64,000 nucleotides of DNA from CAADGL01 sp964643885 (GTDB taxonomy: Bacteria; Planctomycetota; Phycisphaerae; UBA1845; Fen-1342), in the NCBI GenBank assembly GCA_964643885.1, contig CAZXUI010000001.1, positions 1-64,000 of the forward strand, given 5' to 3'. Under the pieces are notes generated by a model. It did no database searches, was not told the DNA's origin, and saw only the letters and a program-made list of their open reading frames with translations. How positions within the stretch are numbered: the first letter of the stretch is position 1; each line of letters opens with the position of its first letter. The translations under genes were made by a program, and so were the position numbers. Below are positions 52,643 through 62,191 of the stretch, in pieces.

Positions 52643-53785
52643 TCAGCGGCGGTAGAAGTCGCGGATGGCTTCGACGACGGCGCTCTGCTGGCTCTCGCTC
52701 AGCTCCGGGTAGATCGGCAGGGCGAGCACTTCGTCGGCCGCCTGCTCCGAGTGGGGGAAATCGCCGCTCTTGTAACCGAGGTCCGCGAAGCAGCTCTGCT
52801 GGTGCAGCGAGAGGGGGTAGTACACGCCGCTGCCGATCTGCCGGCCGCGCAGGTGCTCGACAAGCTCGCGGCGGCGCTCGACCCGGACGACGTACTGGTG
52901 ATAGACGTGCCGGCCGGCCTGGGCGCGCGGCGGACGGACGAACTCGGGCACGAGGCCGGCGGCCGTCAGAAGCGTCGTGTAGCGGGCGGCGATCGCACGG
53001 CGGGCTTCGGTCCAGCGCTCCAGGTGCGGCAGCTTGACGTGGAGGATGGCGGCCTGGAGGGCGTCGATACGGAAATTCCCGCCGATCATGTCGTGGAAGT
53101 ACGTGTGGCCGCTGCCGTGGATGCGCAGCTTGCGAGAAACTTCGAAGAGGCGCTCGTCGTTAGTCAGTATCGCGCCGGCGTCGCCGATCGCGCCGAGGTT
53201 CTTGGTCGGATAGAAGCTGAGCGTGCCAAAGGTGCCAATCGAGCCGGCACGGCGGCCGGGAAAGTCCGGGTGCGTCGCGCCGATGGCCTGAGCGGCGTCT
53301 TCGATCACGGCGATGCCGTGGCGGCTCACGGTCTGGAAGATCGGCCGCAGGTCGGCCATCTGCCCGTAGAGATGGACGGGGATGACGGCCCGCGTGCGGG
53401 TCGTGATCTTCGACTCGATCTGGGTGGAGTCGATGTTGAAGGTCTCGGGGTCGATGTCGCAGAAGACCGGCCGGCCGCCGAGGCGCGAAACGACGCCCGC
53501 GGTGGCGAAGAAGGTGAACGCCGGCACGATGACCTCCTCGCCCCGCTTCAGCTCGAGCGCCATCAGCGCGAGCAGCAGCGCATCGGTGCCGGAGGAGAGG
53601 CCGAGAGCATAGCGGGCGCCGCAATACGCAGAGAGGGCGGCCTCGAACTGCTCGACGCGCTTGCCGAGGACGTACTGGCCGGACTCGCAGACGGCGGTGA
53701 TTTCGGCCAGCAGCTCGTCGCGGAGGGCGGCGAAGTTGGCGGCGAGATCGAGCGGGGGAACGGGCGTGACGGTCGGCTGGGTCAT
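52643..53785 (-). CDS. DegT/DnrJ/EryC1/StrS aminotransferase
   Basis: A 380-residue PLP sugar aminotransferase. Seen: GARYALGLSSGTDALLLAL, the AFTFFATAGVV segment, VIEDAAQAIGA with the Asp that contacts PLP, and the Schiff-base Lys in LSFYPTKNLGAIGD. These enzymes transaminate keto-sugars for aminodeoxysugars such as perosamine or bacillosamine. It could act with the nucleotide-sugar dehydrogenase at 32299 but is unlinked from it. ATG 53785 is used; a TTG at 53797 follows GGAGG by 4 bases and is a plausible alternative. It is convergent with MscS, only 13 bp apart. Confidence 0.92.
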   Translation of the reverse strand: MTQPTVTPVPPLDLAANFAALRDELLAEITAVCESGQYVLGKRVEQFEAALSAYCGARYALGLSSGTDALLLALMALELKRGEEVIVPAFTFFATAGVVSRLGGRPVFCDIDPETFNIDSTQIESKITTRTRAVIPVHLYGQMADLRPIFQTVSRHGIAVIEDAAQAIGATHPDFPGRRAGSIGTFGTLSFYPTKNLGAIGDAGAILTNDERLFEVSRKLRIHGSGHTYFHDMIGGNFRIDALQAAILHVKLPHLERWTEARRAIAARYTTLLTAAGLVPEFVRPPRAQAGRHVYHQYVVRVERRRELVEHLRGRQIGSGVYYPLSLHQQSCFADLGYKSGDFPHSEQAADEVLALPIYPELSESQQSAVVEAIRDFYRR

Positions 53786-53900
53786 GGTGCTGCTCAAGGC
53801 GCCTCCAGTGCCGGGTTGCGGGTGTCGCGGCGGCGGCCGGCGGCCGGGTCGCTCACGGCCGGGTCGTCGCGGCCGGCGATTGTAATCGAAAGCGGACCGG

Positions 53901-53928
53901 TTGGCGGGGCGTGCTCGGTGCCTACAAT
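53901..53928 (+). promoter_or_regulatory. Candidate promoter of the Tricorn-amidase operon
   Basis: TTGGCG (53901-53906) and TACAAT (53923-53928) are 16 bp apart; 4 of 6 and 5 of 6 consensus bases. The predicted leader is about 55 nt, ending at AGGAG before ATG 53989. Confidence 0.55.
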
Positions 53929-53988
53929 GCGGCCTTGCCGGGTGAAGCCCCGGAGACACATCGCGCGTTGCGCAACAGGAGAATCGGA

Positions 53989-56900
53989 ATGCAGTCAGCT
54001 CGCTCGTGCCTGACGATGGTCGTGCTGTTGGCCTCGCTCGCGCCGGGCCAGGATGCTCCGCCGGGAATGCCGGTCGTCTATGCCCGGCACCTGGCGCTCT
54101 CGCCGGATGGGCAGACGCTGCTGCTGGCGTGGGCGGGAGATATCTGGAGCGTGCCGGCCGAGGGCGGCGAGGCGCGGCGGCTGACGATTCATCCGGCCAG
54201 CGAGAGCCATCCGGTCTGGTCGCGCGACGGGCGCTGGATCGCGTTCGCATCGGACCGGCACGGAGCGGCGAACGTGTTCGTCATGAACGCAGCGGGGGGC
54301 CAGGTGCGGCGGCTGACGTTCTCGGATCGCTCGGAAGTGCCGACGGACTGGTCGCCGGACGGAAAGTACGTCTACTTCCACGCGCGCAAGGCGGGGGAGG
54401 TGTGGCGCGAGCCGCGGATGTATCGGGTGCCGGTGGCGGGCGGGCAGAGCTGGCGGATTCTCGAGTGTCACGCGGCGGAGGGGCGCGTCAGTCCGGACGG
54501 TTCGAGCCTGGTGTTTCTGCGGGGCGGGGCGCCGTGGTGGCGGCGCGGCTATCGCGGCAGCGCGAATTACGATCTGTGGCTGCACACGGGCGGGGAGTTT
54601 CGCCGGCTGACGGAGTTCGCCGGCAATGACCGCTCGCCGGCGTTCGATGCGCAGGGGCGGGGGGTGTACTTCCTTTCGGACCGGGGCGGCGATCCGAGTC
54701 AAGACACACCCGCGCGGCCGGCCGGCGTGGTGAACGTGTGGTACCTGCCGCTGGCCGGCGGCGAGACCGTGCAGCTCACGCGCAGCGAGGACGACGACGT
54801 GCGCGACTTCGCCGTCTCCGCCGACGGGCGGACGCTCGTCTACACGGTCTGGGACAAGCTCTATGTGCTCTCGCCGGTCGGAGCGGAGGCGCGTGTGCGC
54901 GAGCTGCGGGTCGAGGCGCCGGCGGACGCGGTGGACAAGCCGGTATCGCTGGAGCGCTTCACCCGCGACGCGGATGAGATCGAGGCATCGCCCGACGGTA
55001 AGGAGATCGCGCTGGTCGTCCGCGGCGAGATCTTCGTGATCAAGACGGAGGAGGGCAAGCCGACGCGGCGAGTGACGGAATCGGCCGCGCGGGATCGGCA
55101 CGTAACCTGGTCGCCGGACGGCAAGGCGCTCTACTTCGTCTCGGACGAGGCGGGGCAGGAGGACGTGTATCGCGCGGTTTCGGCCGAGGAGCCGGCCAAG
55201 GCGCTTTCCGATTCGCTGCGGTTCCGCATCGAGCGCGTCACCGACGATGCGGCGCGCGAGTTGGCGCCGAGCGTCAGCCCGGACGGCAAGCACCTGGCCT
55301 TCGTCCGCGGGCGGGGCGATCTGATGATTCGCGACGTGGCCGGCGGGCCGGAGCGCTGCCTGGTCGAAAGCTGGAACATTCCGACCTACCGCTGGTCGCC
55401 GGACAGCAAGTGGATCGCCTACGAGATCGAGGATGAGGAGTACAACCCGGACGTGTGGGTCGTGCCGGCCGACGGGTCGGCCGGGGCGGTGAACATCTCG
55501 CAGCACCCGGATTTCGACGGGAACCCGCAGTGGTCGGCGGACGGGCAGATTCTGGCGTTCACGTCGCGGCGGCACGGAATGGATACGGACCTGTACTTCG
55601 TCTTCCTGTCGCGCGAGCTGGACGAAAGCGCGCGATTCGTGATCGACGAGTACTTCTCGGCGGCGGCCGAGAAGGTGAAGAAGCGCAAGCCGCTGAAGCA
55701 GGCGGCGGCGAGCGGGGCGATCGCGCTGTCGGGCGGGGCCGCGTCGCAGCCGGCCAGCGCGCCGGCCGCCTCGCAGCCGGGTGGTGCGGCCAGCAAGCCG
55801 TCGGACGATCCGCTCACGGCGCAGCTTCGGGCGATTCTCAAGCAGATCCTGGCCGAGCCCGACGACGAGAAGGAGAAGAAGGACGAGCCGCAGGCCCGCG
55901 AGCGCAAGTACGAATATGAGCTGGAGACGGCCTGGCAGCGCGTGCGGCGGATCACGAGTCTTCCGGACGATCAGAGCGGCTTCGCGCTGGCGCCGGATGG
56001 GGCGAGCCTGGTCTTCAATTCGTCGCACGAGGGCAGCGCGGGGCTGTTCAGCGTGAAGTGGAACGGCGAGGACCGCAAGCGCATTTCGACCGGGCCGGTC
56101 GGGGCGATGCACTGGACTCTGAACGGCGAGCGTCTGTTCTACCTGCGCGGCGGCGTGCCGGGGTCGATGAAGGCGGGCGGGGCCGATACGAAATCGCACG
56201 ACTTCGTAGCGAAGATGGCGATCGATCGGCTGGCCGAGGCGACACAGAAGTTCAACGATGCGTCGCGGGCGCTGCTGTGGGGGTTCTATCACGCGACGAT
56301 GAAGGGGCTGGACTGGGCGGGGCTGACGGAGCGATATCGGGGATTGGCGCTGCGGACGCAGACGGTGGAAGAGTTCAACGAGATATTCAACCTGCTCCAG
56401 GGTGAGTTGAACGCGTCGCACATGGGGATCTCGGGTCCCGCGCGCGGCGGCGGGGCGGAGAGCATCGGCTACCTCGGATGCGAATTTGACGAATCGTGGA
56501 GCGGGCCGGGGCTGCGGGTGAAATCGGTCGTGCCCCAGACGCCAGCCGATCGGGCGGAGAGCCGGCTGGTGCCCGGGGACGTGATCCTGCGGGTCGATGG
56601 GCGGCCGGTCGGGCCGGACGCGGCCCTGGATGAGGCGCTGATCAACACCGTGGGCGACGAGATCATCGTCACGTATCGACCCGTCGCGGGACGTAAGCCG
56701 GACGGCACGCGCGAGGCACTGGGCGAATCGGCGACGCAGCCGGCGAGCGGCACGGGCGAGGCGGAGTCGACCCGCGACGTTGTCATTCGGCCGATCTCGG
56801 CGGGCGAATTCGCCGGCCGGTGCTACGAGGCCTGGGTGCGCGAGAACCAGGCGTACGTGCATGAGAAATCCGAAGGGCGGGTCGGGTATCTGCACATCCT

Positions 56901-57471
56901 GGGCATGGGCGAGCCGCAGTTTCACGTTTTCGAGCGCGATCTGTACGCGGTCGGGCGGGGGCGTGACGGGCTGATCATCGACGTGCGCAATAATGGCGGC
57001 GGGTGGACCGCGGACTGGGTCATGGCGGTGCTGAACGTGCGGCGGCACGCGTATACGGTCAGTCCGGGCGGCGAGCCGGGCTATCCGCAGGACCGGCTGA
57101 TCTTCTATTCGTGGACGAAGCCGGCCACGATGATGTGCAACCAATACAGTTATTCGAACGCGGAGATCGTCTCGCACGCGTTCAAGAACCTGGGCCGCGG
57201 GCCGCTGGTCGGCGTGCAGACCTTCGGCGCGGTGATCAGCACCGGCTCGTACGGGCTGATCGACGGGGCCCGCATCCGCATGCCGGGACGCGGCTGGTTC
57301 ACCATTCCGGACGGCAAGGACATGGAGAACAACGGGGCAATGCCGGATATCGAGGTACAGATCACGCCGGCCGACGAGATCGCCGGGCGCCGGCCGCAGC
57401 TCGATGCGGCGATCCGGGCGACGCTGGAGAACGTGGATCGTGCGGGGCAACCCGGGGGTGCTCGGCCGTGA
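53989..57471 (+). CDS. Tricorn-like S41 protease with beta-propeller domains
   Basis: An 1160-residue exported protease of the bacterial Tricorn type. A signal peptide ends SLAPGQ. WD40/PD40-like beta-propeller blades (LSPDGQTLLLAWAGDIW, WSRDGRWIAFASDRHG, SPDGKEIALVVRGEIF and further blades) fill residues 37-660. A linker rich in Ala/Ser leads to the C1 helical region, a PDZ domain (about 823-904: LVPGDVILRVDG) and the S41 core with DVRNNGGG, SYSNAEIVSHAF (catalytic Ser region) and LVGVQTFGAVISTGSYG. It degrades peptides; export implies a periplasmic role. The stop overlaps the amidase start. Confidence 0.94.
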   Translation: MQSARSCLTMVVLLASLAPGQDAPPGMPVVYARHLALSPDGQTLLLAWAGDIWSVPAEGGEARRLTIHPASESHPVWSRDGRWIAFASDRHGAANVFVMNAAGGQVRRLTFSDRSEVPTDWSPDGKYVYFHARKAGEVWREPRMYRVPVAGGQSWRILECHAAEGRVSPDGSSLVFLRGGAPWWRRGYRGSANYDLWLHTGGEFRRLTEFAGNDRSPAFDAQGRGVYFLSDRGGDPSQDTPARPAGVVNVWYLPLAGGETVQLTRSEDDDVRDFAVSADGRTLVYTVWDKLYVLSPVGAEARVRELRVEAPADAVDKPVSLERFTRDADEIEASPDGKEIALVVRGEIFVIKTEEGKPTRRVTESAARDRHVTWSPDGKALYFVSDEAGQEDVYRAVSAEEPAKALSDSLRFRIERVTDDAARELAPSVSPDGKHLAFVRGRGDLMIRDVAGGPERCLVESWNIPTYRWSPDSKWIAYEIEDEEYNPDVWVVPADGSAGAVNISQHPDFDGNPQWSADGQILAFTSRRHGMDTDLYFVFLSRELDESARFVIDEYFSAAAEKVKKRKPLKQAAASGAIALSGGAASQPASAPAASQPGGAASKPSDDPLTAQLRAILKQILAEPDDEKEKKDEPQARERKYEYELETAWQRVRRITSLPDDQSGFALAPDGASLVFNSSHEGSAGLFSVKWNGEDRKRISTGPVGAMHWTLNGERLFYLRGGVPGSMKAGGADTKSHDFVAKMAIDRLAEATQKFNDASRALLWGFYHATMKGLDWAGLTERYRGLALRTQTVEEFNEIFNLLQGELNASHMGISGPARGGGAESIGYLGCEFDESWSGPGLRVKSVVPQTPADRAESRLVPGDVILRVDGRPVGPDAALDEALINTVGDEIIVTYRPVAGRKPDGTREALGESATQPASGTGEAESTRDVVIRPISAGEFAGRCYEAWVRENQAYVHEKSEGRVGYLHILGMGEPQFHVFERDLYAVGRGRDGLIIDVRNNGGGWTADWVMAVLNVRRHAYTVSPGGEPGYPQDRLIFYSWTKPATMMCNQYSYSNAEIVSHAFKNLGRGPLVGVQTFGAVISTGSYGLIDGARIRMPGRGWFTIPDGKDMENNGAMPDIEVQITPADEIAGRRPQLDAAIRATLENVDRAGQPGGARP

Positions 57472-58625
57472 GTGAGCCGCTGCGACGGGCTCGAAGCTGG
57501 CCGAGTCTCGCGTCGCACGCTGCGGCGGCGGTGCTGGGCGGCGTCGCCGTGAGCCTGGTGTTGTGGCTGGCCTGGCCGGGCGAACGGCGGACGGCGGACG
57601 CCGCGGCGAAGCTGGACGTGATTCGCGCGGCGCCGGAGGCGTTCTCCTGGAGCGAGCTGCCAGAGGCGTCCTTCCCGATCCCGCCGTATGCGCGGTTTCT
57701 GGAGGGCGTGCGGATCGTGCTGGACCCCGGTCACGTCGGGCAGCGCGACAAGGGGGGCGACTGGAAGCGCGGGCCGACCGGCCTGCGCGAAGCGGAAGTG
57801 AATCTGCGGGTTGCGCAGTTCCTGCGCGAGTTTCTCGAGTCGGTCGGGGCGGAAGTGATCCTGACGCGGAGCGAGGACCGCAGCCTCGACCTGGAGGATG
57901 CGGAGGATCTGTTTCAACGGGCGGAGATCGCCAACAGCGTGCGTGCGGACCTGCTGCTGTCGATTCATCACAACGGCGGGCCGCCGGATGCGAACTATAC
58001 AACGCTCTTCTATCACGCCGGTCCGGATCACAGTCCGGCGAGCCTGTCGGCGGCGCGCTACCTGCTGACGGGTCTGAACGACGCGCTGCGGCTCGAGCGG
58101 CACGTGGAGTGCGCGGTGCTGGCGGACTACACCATCTACCGCGGGCAGGGCTTCGCGGTGTTGCGGCATGCGCGCGTGCCGGCCGTTCTGTCGGAGGCGT
58201 CGTTCCACTCGAACCCTCAGGAGGAGAGCCGGCTGCGCGATCCGCTCTACAACCGCCGCGAGGCGTACGGGCTGTTTCTGGGGCTGGCCCGCTGGGCGCA
58301 GGCGGGGTTGCCGCGGGTGCGGCTGACGGAGCCGGGCGACGGGGTGTTCAAGCCGGGCAGGCCGCTGGTCGTGCAGCTCGACGACGGGTTGAGCGGGCGG
58401 GGCGGGTTCGGGGCGAGTGCGCCGAAGATTCTGAAGCGGTCGCTGGTGTTGCAGCTCGACGGTTCTCAGGTGCCGTTCGAGGTGGACTGGGCCAAGGGCG
58501 TGCTGACGGTGAGGCCTCCGCGCTCGGTCCGCGAGGCGCGCGAGCTGTATGTCGATTTTTCGACGATTTTCGGGCAGCACGTGCTGCATCCGCGGATCGA
58601 GCTGAAGCCGGCGGGCGGGCGATGA
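57468..58625 (+). CDS. N-acetylmuramoyl-L-alanine amidase (Amidase_3)
   Basis: A 385-residue peptidoglycan amidase. One N-terminal membrane helix (20-37) anchors it. The Amidase_3 zinc site is complete: His89 in DPGHVG, Glu108 or Glu110 in REAEVNL, His167 in SIHHN, and catalytic Glu243 in SEASFHSN. The 120-residue C-terminal domain is beta-rich and unrecognised. It starts at GTG 57468, overlapping the Tricorn stop (GTGA), so the two are coupled; both are extracytoplasmic and probably act on the envelope. It cleaves the MurNAc-L-Ala bond. Confidence 0.93.
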   Translation: MSEPLRRARSWPSLASHAAAAVLGGVAVSLVLWLAWPGERRTADAAAKLDVIRAAPEAFSWSELPEASFPIPPYARFLEGVRIVLDPGHVGQRDKGGDWKRGPTGLREAEVNLRVAQFLREFLESVGAEVILTRSEDRSLDLEDAEDLFQRAEIANSVRADLLLSIHHNGGPPDANYTTLFYHAGPDHSPASLSAARYLLTGLNDALRLERHVECAVLADYTIYRGQGFAVLRHARVPAVLSEASFHSNPQEESRLRDPLYNRREAYGLFLGLARWAQAGLPRVRLTEPGDGVFKPGRPLVVQLDDGLSGRGGFGASAPKILKRSLVLQLDGSQVPFEVDWAKGVLTVRPPRSVREARELYVDFSTIFGQHVLHPRIELKPAGGR

Positions 58626-58660
58626 GACGTGCGGCGGGCGCCGGCGGGAGCGAAACAGAA

Positions 58661-58691
58661 GCGGCCTGCGTCGGCGGGCGACGCAGGCCGC
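58661..58691. terminator. Bidirectional hairpin terminator
   Basis: Perfect 13-bp arms (left arm GCGGCCTGCGTCG) enclose a 5-nt loop GCGGG, between the convergent amidase and basic-protein genes. No T-run follows on either side. Confidence 0.65.
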
Positions 58692-58762
58692 TGGAAGAGA
58701 CGAACCGGCGAATCGTGTTTAGCTCAGATCGAACTGGCGGCCTACACGAGCCGCCCCGTGCA

Positions 58763-59227
58763 CTACTTCCAGTTGTAGTTGTTGAACGGACGGGCCGAGA
58801 GCTTGGGGCTGGCGGCGATGAGCCACGTGTTGCCCCGGCCGCGCGTGACGGCCTTGATGCCCGTGCCGAACTTGCGGCGCAGGAACTTGAAGGCCGCGGT
58901 CGGCGAGCTCTGGTTCCAGCCACTGCCGAAGTAACGGCTGAACTGGTTCTGGTTGAACGCGAAGACGCGGGCGCCGGCGTCGACCAGCTTGATCCACTTG
59001 TTGGCCGTGTTGGGCGAGAAGGCGGTCACGTTCGTGACGCCGCTGAACTGCTGGTTCAGCGTGCGGAACGAGCCGATTCGCGCCTGAATTTCCTTACGGC
59101 AGGTGTTGAACTTGGTGGGCTTGTAGGGGGTCGCCGTCCAATTGGAGCCGGTGTTGTTGCGGCGGTTCCAGTTGCTGGTCGTGCGACGGGACGAGCCCGT
59201 GCGGTACGTGCGGCTGAATGTTGGCAT
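58763..59227 (-). CDS. Extremely basic Asn-rich small protein, unknown
   Basis: A 154-residue protein I do not recognise. It contains only two acidic residues (Glu46 and one Asp near 84) against about 26 Lys/Arg, and is rich in Asn, Thr, Ser and aromatic residues (Trp in SNWNRR and SNWTAT). From residue 40 a compact domain is likely (FNTCRKEIQARIGSFRTLNQQFSG, KWIKLVDAGARVFAF). The ATG 59227 has GGGAGA about 6 bases before. It could be a nucleic-acid-binding or structural protein, perhaps phage-derived, but nothing proves it. Confidence 0.75.
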   Translation of the reverse strand: MPTFSRTYRTGSSRRTTSNWNRRNNTGSNWTATPYKPTKFNTCRKEIQARIGSFRTLNQQFSGVTNVTAFSPNTANKWIKLVDAGARVFAFNQNQFSRYFGSGWNQSSPTAAFKFLRRKFGTGIKAVTRGRGNTWLIAASPKLSARPFNNYNWK

Positions 59228-59316
59228 GTACGTCTCCCTGAATTCGCGGTTCGTCATAATTCCGAAAGAAATCCGGACCAAGGGTGTATCGGTCGACTTT
59301 GCGCGAGGGTTGAGTG

Positions 59317-60414
59317 ATGAGTGACTATTTCCCTTGGATCGGTCTTCGAGGTGCGGCCCGCCGAATCGGGCTCGCGACCGCTATCTGGCTAGCCATCGGC
59401 GGTTGCCGGGCCGAACCTGAGCAAGAGTCCGGGCCGGCCGGCCAGGCGGCGTCGCAGCCGGCCGCGGCGGGCGGCCCGGACCGGCGGGTGGTCGTCTATA
59501 CCTCGGTCGACGAGCCCTTCGCGCGGGCCATCCTGGAGCGGTTCTCCAAGGAAACGGGCTTCCGCGTGGAGCCGGTCTTCGACAGCGAGGCCGGCAAGAC
59601 GACCGGGCTGCTGCGGCGGCTGGAGCGCGAAAAAGAGCGGCCGCGGTGCGACGTCTGGTGGTCCAGCGAGCTGTACGGCACGATCGAATTGGCGCGGGCG
59701 GGGGTTCTGGAGGCGTATGACAGCCCCGCGGCGGGGGATATTCCCGCGGGCTGGCGCGACCCGGGGCGGATGTGGACGGGAATGGCGGCGCGGGCGCGGG
59801 TGATTGCATTCAATTCGGACAGACTCAGCCGCGAACAGATGCCCGGAACCTGGCTTGAGGCCTGCGCGCCGGAGTGGGCGCCGCGCTCGGCCGTCGCGAA
59901 TCCGCAATTCGGCACGACCCGCGGGCATCTGGCCGGTCTGTTCGCGTGGTGGGGGGCCGAAGAGGCTCAGCAACGGCTGCGCGAGCTCAAAATCGGCCGC
60001 GTTCGCATCGCGGACGGAAATGCGCACGCGATTCGCATGGTCGGCTCCGGCGAGGTGGACATCTGCTGGACGGACACGGACGACGTCTGGGTTGCCCAGC
60101 GGCGGGGGCTGTCGGTGGACCTGGTCTATCCGCGGATCACGGACGACGGGCCTGTTTTCTGGATTCCGTGCAGCGTGGCGCTGGTGCGCGGCGGGCCGAA
60201 TCCGCAGGCCGGCCGGGCGCTGCTGGATTACCTGGTCAGTGCCGAGGTCGAGCGGGCGCTGGCGACCAGCGATTCGCGGAATGTGCCGGTCCGGCCGGGA
60301 CTGGCAGCGGAGCTGAAATTCGGCGATCCGCTGCCGGAGCCGCACGATTTCGAGCGGGTTGCGGACGCCCTGCCCGCGGCGATGTCGGCCGCACGGGATA
60401 TACTTTTGCGCTAG
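59317..60414 (+). CDS. Iron(III)-type ABC substrate-binding lipoprotein
   Basis: A 365-residue periplasmic-binding lipoprotein of the FutA/AfuA (SBP_bac_8/6) class. The signal peptide ends LAIGGC, with Cys31 lipidated, then an Ala/Gln linker. RRVVVYTSVDEPFARAILERFSKETG is the family start, with CDVWWSSELYG, WTGMAARARVIAFNSD and ADGNAHAIRMVGSGEVDICWTD following. Members bind ferric ion through Tyr residues. No permease or ATPase is adjacent, so it is an orphan binding protein. ATG 59317 (GAGGG upstream) is preferred over GTG 59314. Confidence 0.88.
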   Translation: MSDYFPWIGLRGAARRIGLATAIWLAIGGCRAEPEQESGPAGQAASQPAAAGGPDRRVVVYTSVDEPFARAILERFSKETGFRVEPVFDSEAGKTTGLLRRLEREKERPRCDVWWSSELYGTIELARAGVLEAYDSPAAGDIPAGWRDPGRMWTGMAARARVIAFNSDRLSREQMPGTWLEACAPEWAPRSAVANPQFGTTRGHLAGLFAWWGAEEAQQRLRELKIGRVRIADGNAHAIRMVGSGEVDICWTDTDDVWVAQRRGLSVDLVYPRITDDGPVFWIPCSVALVRGGPNPQAGRALLDYLVSAEVERALATSDSRNVPVRPGLAAELKFGDPLPEPHDFERVADALPAAMSAARDILLR

Positions 60415-60490
60415 ATTTTCACTGGCCGGCCCATCGACTCGGCGCGAGAATCGCTGTGATGAGCGAACCCGGCGCAAGGAGGGAGTGATC

Positions 60491-62191
60491 ATGGCGCGAC
60501 AGCGACAGCGACAGCGGCGGAGGTCGGAGGTCGGGCGGACCAGGCGGGTTCTGCGCGGGGCGTGGGTGCTCGCGACGGTGGCCGCCCTGGTGCTGAGCAT
60601 GACGGCCCCGGTTGCCGGTCAGGCGGGTACGGCTCGCTGGCGGGCCGTGATCATTCCCGTGCGGGGCGAGATCAGCGACATTACGCTCGGGAGCATCGAG
60701 CGGCGGCTGGAACAGGCCCGCGCCCGCGGAGCGGAGGTGGCCGTCTTCGAGATGGACACGCCTGGGGGGCTGGTGACCAGCGCGCTGTCGATTTCCAAGC
60801 TGATCAAGCGACTGCCGGATGAGGGGATTCGCACCGTCGCGTGGGTGAACGATGAGGCTTTCAGCGCGGGGGCGCTGATTTCGGTCGCCTGTCAGAAGAT
60901 CGTGATGTCCCCGGCCTCGTCGATGGGCGACTGTGCCCCGATCATGGTCACGCCGATCGGCGGCCTCGAGGAGCTGCCGCAGACGGAGCGGGCGAAGATC
61001 GAGAGTCCGATCATCCAGGAGTTTCGCGATTCGGCCGCACGCAACGGCTACGACCCGCTGCTGTGCCGGGCGATGGTCGCGGTCGACGCGGAGGTCTGGT
61101 GGCTCGAGCAGATCAAGCCGGCGGCCGCGGAAGAAGGAACCGCCGGCGCTGTCGTTCGCGAGTTCGTGTCCGGTGAGGAGAAGAAACGGCGGATCGACGA
61201 CGTCGCCGAAGAGGAGCGGCAGTGGCGGCTTGTCACGCACATTCCGGGACCGACCGGCCAGCCGTATGAGATCTCCCAGCCGGTGGACCAGGCGGAGACG
61301 GTGCTGACACTCTCGCAAACGGAGGCCGTGGCGTTCGGATTTGCCAGCGCCGTGGTGGGCAGTGACTCAGCCTTGTGGCAGGCGCTTGCAGGCAGTGGCT
61401 TGCTCGGCGGCTCGGACGGGGAGGCCGTGCGTTCGTCTCCGGGGCCCGATGAACTGGTCCGGCTTGAGATCAACGGCTGGGAACGCTTCGCGATTTGGCT
61501 CAATAGCCCGCTGATCCGCGGGATTCTGCTCGTGATCGTTTTGATCGGCGGCTACATCGAGTTTCAGAGTCCCGGGCTGATCCTGCCCGGCGTCACGGCG
61601 CTGATCTCGCTGGCGATCTTCCTGGCCGCCCCGTATGCGGCCGGCCTGGCCGATATCTGGACGATCATCCTGCTGGCGGTCGGACTGGTGCTGCTGGCGG
61701 TCGAGATTCTCGTGTTGCCGGGGTTCGGTGTGGCGGGAATCTTGGGCGTGCTGCTGATTCTGGCCGCGTTTCTGGGCACGTTCATTCCCAAGGAACCCGG
61801 TGCGCCGCCTTTCTCCTGGCCCGCGCTGGAGGGCACGTGGCAGGCGATCCGCACGGGCATCATCGTGCTGATGTCGAGCCTCGGGGCGGCCGTGGTGGGT
61901 CTGGCCTTCATCGTTCGCTACCTGCCGAACTCGCCGCTGTCGCGCGGGATTCTGAGTGAGAATCCGCAGGCTTCGCGGATGGCGGTCACGGACCCGTTCG
62001 CGAAGGTGGCGCTGGTGGGCGACGTGGGAGTCGTGACGGGTGCGTTGCGGCCGGGCGGGCAGGCGCGATTCGGGTCGGAGATCGTCGAGGTCAGCAGCCA
62101 GGGTGAGTATGTCGAGGCGGGACGGCGGGTGCAGGTGATCCGGCACGAGGGGCGGTCGATCGTGGTTCGCCCGCTTCCGGATGAAGCATGA
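60491..62191 (+). CDS. NfeD-family membrane serine protease (full length)
   Basis: A 566-residue NfeD1b-type protein. A signal helix (20-44) precedes a ClpP-like serine protease domain: MDTPGGLVTSALSISKLI and AFSAGALISVAC with nucleophile Ser125 (Lys169 is a candidate base), then four membrane helices (about 335-445, with YIEFQSPGLILPG) and a C-terminal OB-fold NfeD domain (GDVGVVTGALRPGGQARFGSEIVEVSS). Partners are stomatin/flotillin proteins, matched here by the downstream floA. GGAGGG precedes ATG 60491. Confidence 0.94.
   Translation: MARQRQRQRRRSEVGRTRRVLRGAWVLATVAALVLSMTAPVAGQAGTARWRAVIIPVRGEISDITLGSIERRLEQARARGAEVAVFEMDTPGGLVTSALSISKLIKRLPDEGIRTVAWVNDEAFSAGALISVACQKIVMSPASSMGDCAPIMVTPIGGLEELPQTERAKIESPIIQEFRDSAARNGYDPLLCRAMVAVDAEVWWLEQIKPAAAEEGTAGAVVREFVSGEEKKRRIDDVAEEERQWRLVTHIPGPTGQPYEISQPVDQAETVLTLSQTEAVAFGFASAVVGSDSALWQALAGSGLLGGSDGEAVRSSPGPDELVRLEINGWERFAIWLNSPLIRGILLVIVLIGGYIEFQSPGLILPGVTALISLAIFLAAPYAAGLADIWTIILLAVGLVLLAVEILVLPGFGVAGILGVLLILAAFLGTFIPKEPGAPPFSWPALEGTWQAIRTGIIVLMSSLGAAVVGLAFIVRYLPNSPLSRGILSENPQASRMAVTDPFAKVALVGDVGVVTGALRPGGQARFGSEIVEVSSQGEYVEAGRRVQVIRHEGRSIVVRPLPDEA

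Noticed and set aside
58661..58691. Further copy of an interspersed palindrome family
   Set aside because: Its stem sequence and 5-nt loop match none of the repeat families, so it is treated as an ordinary terminator.
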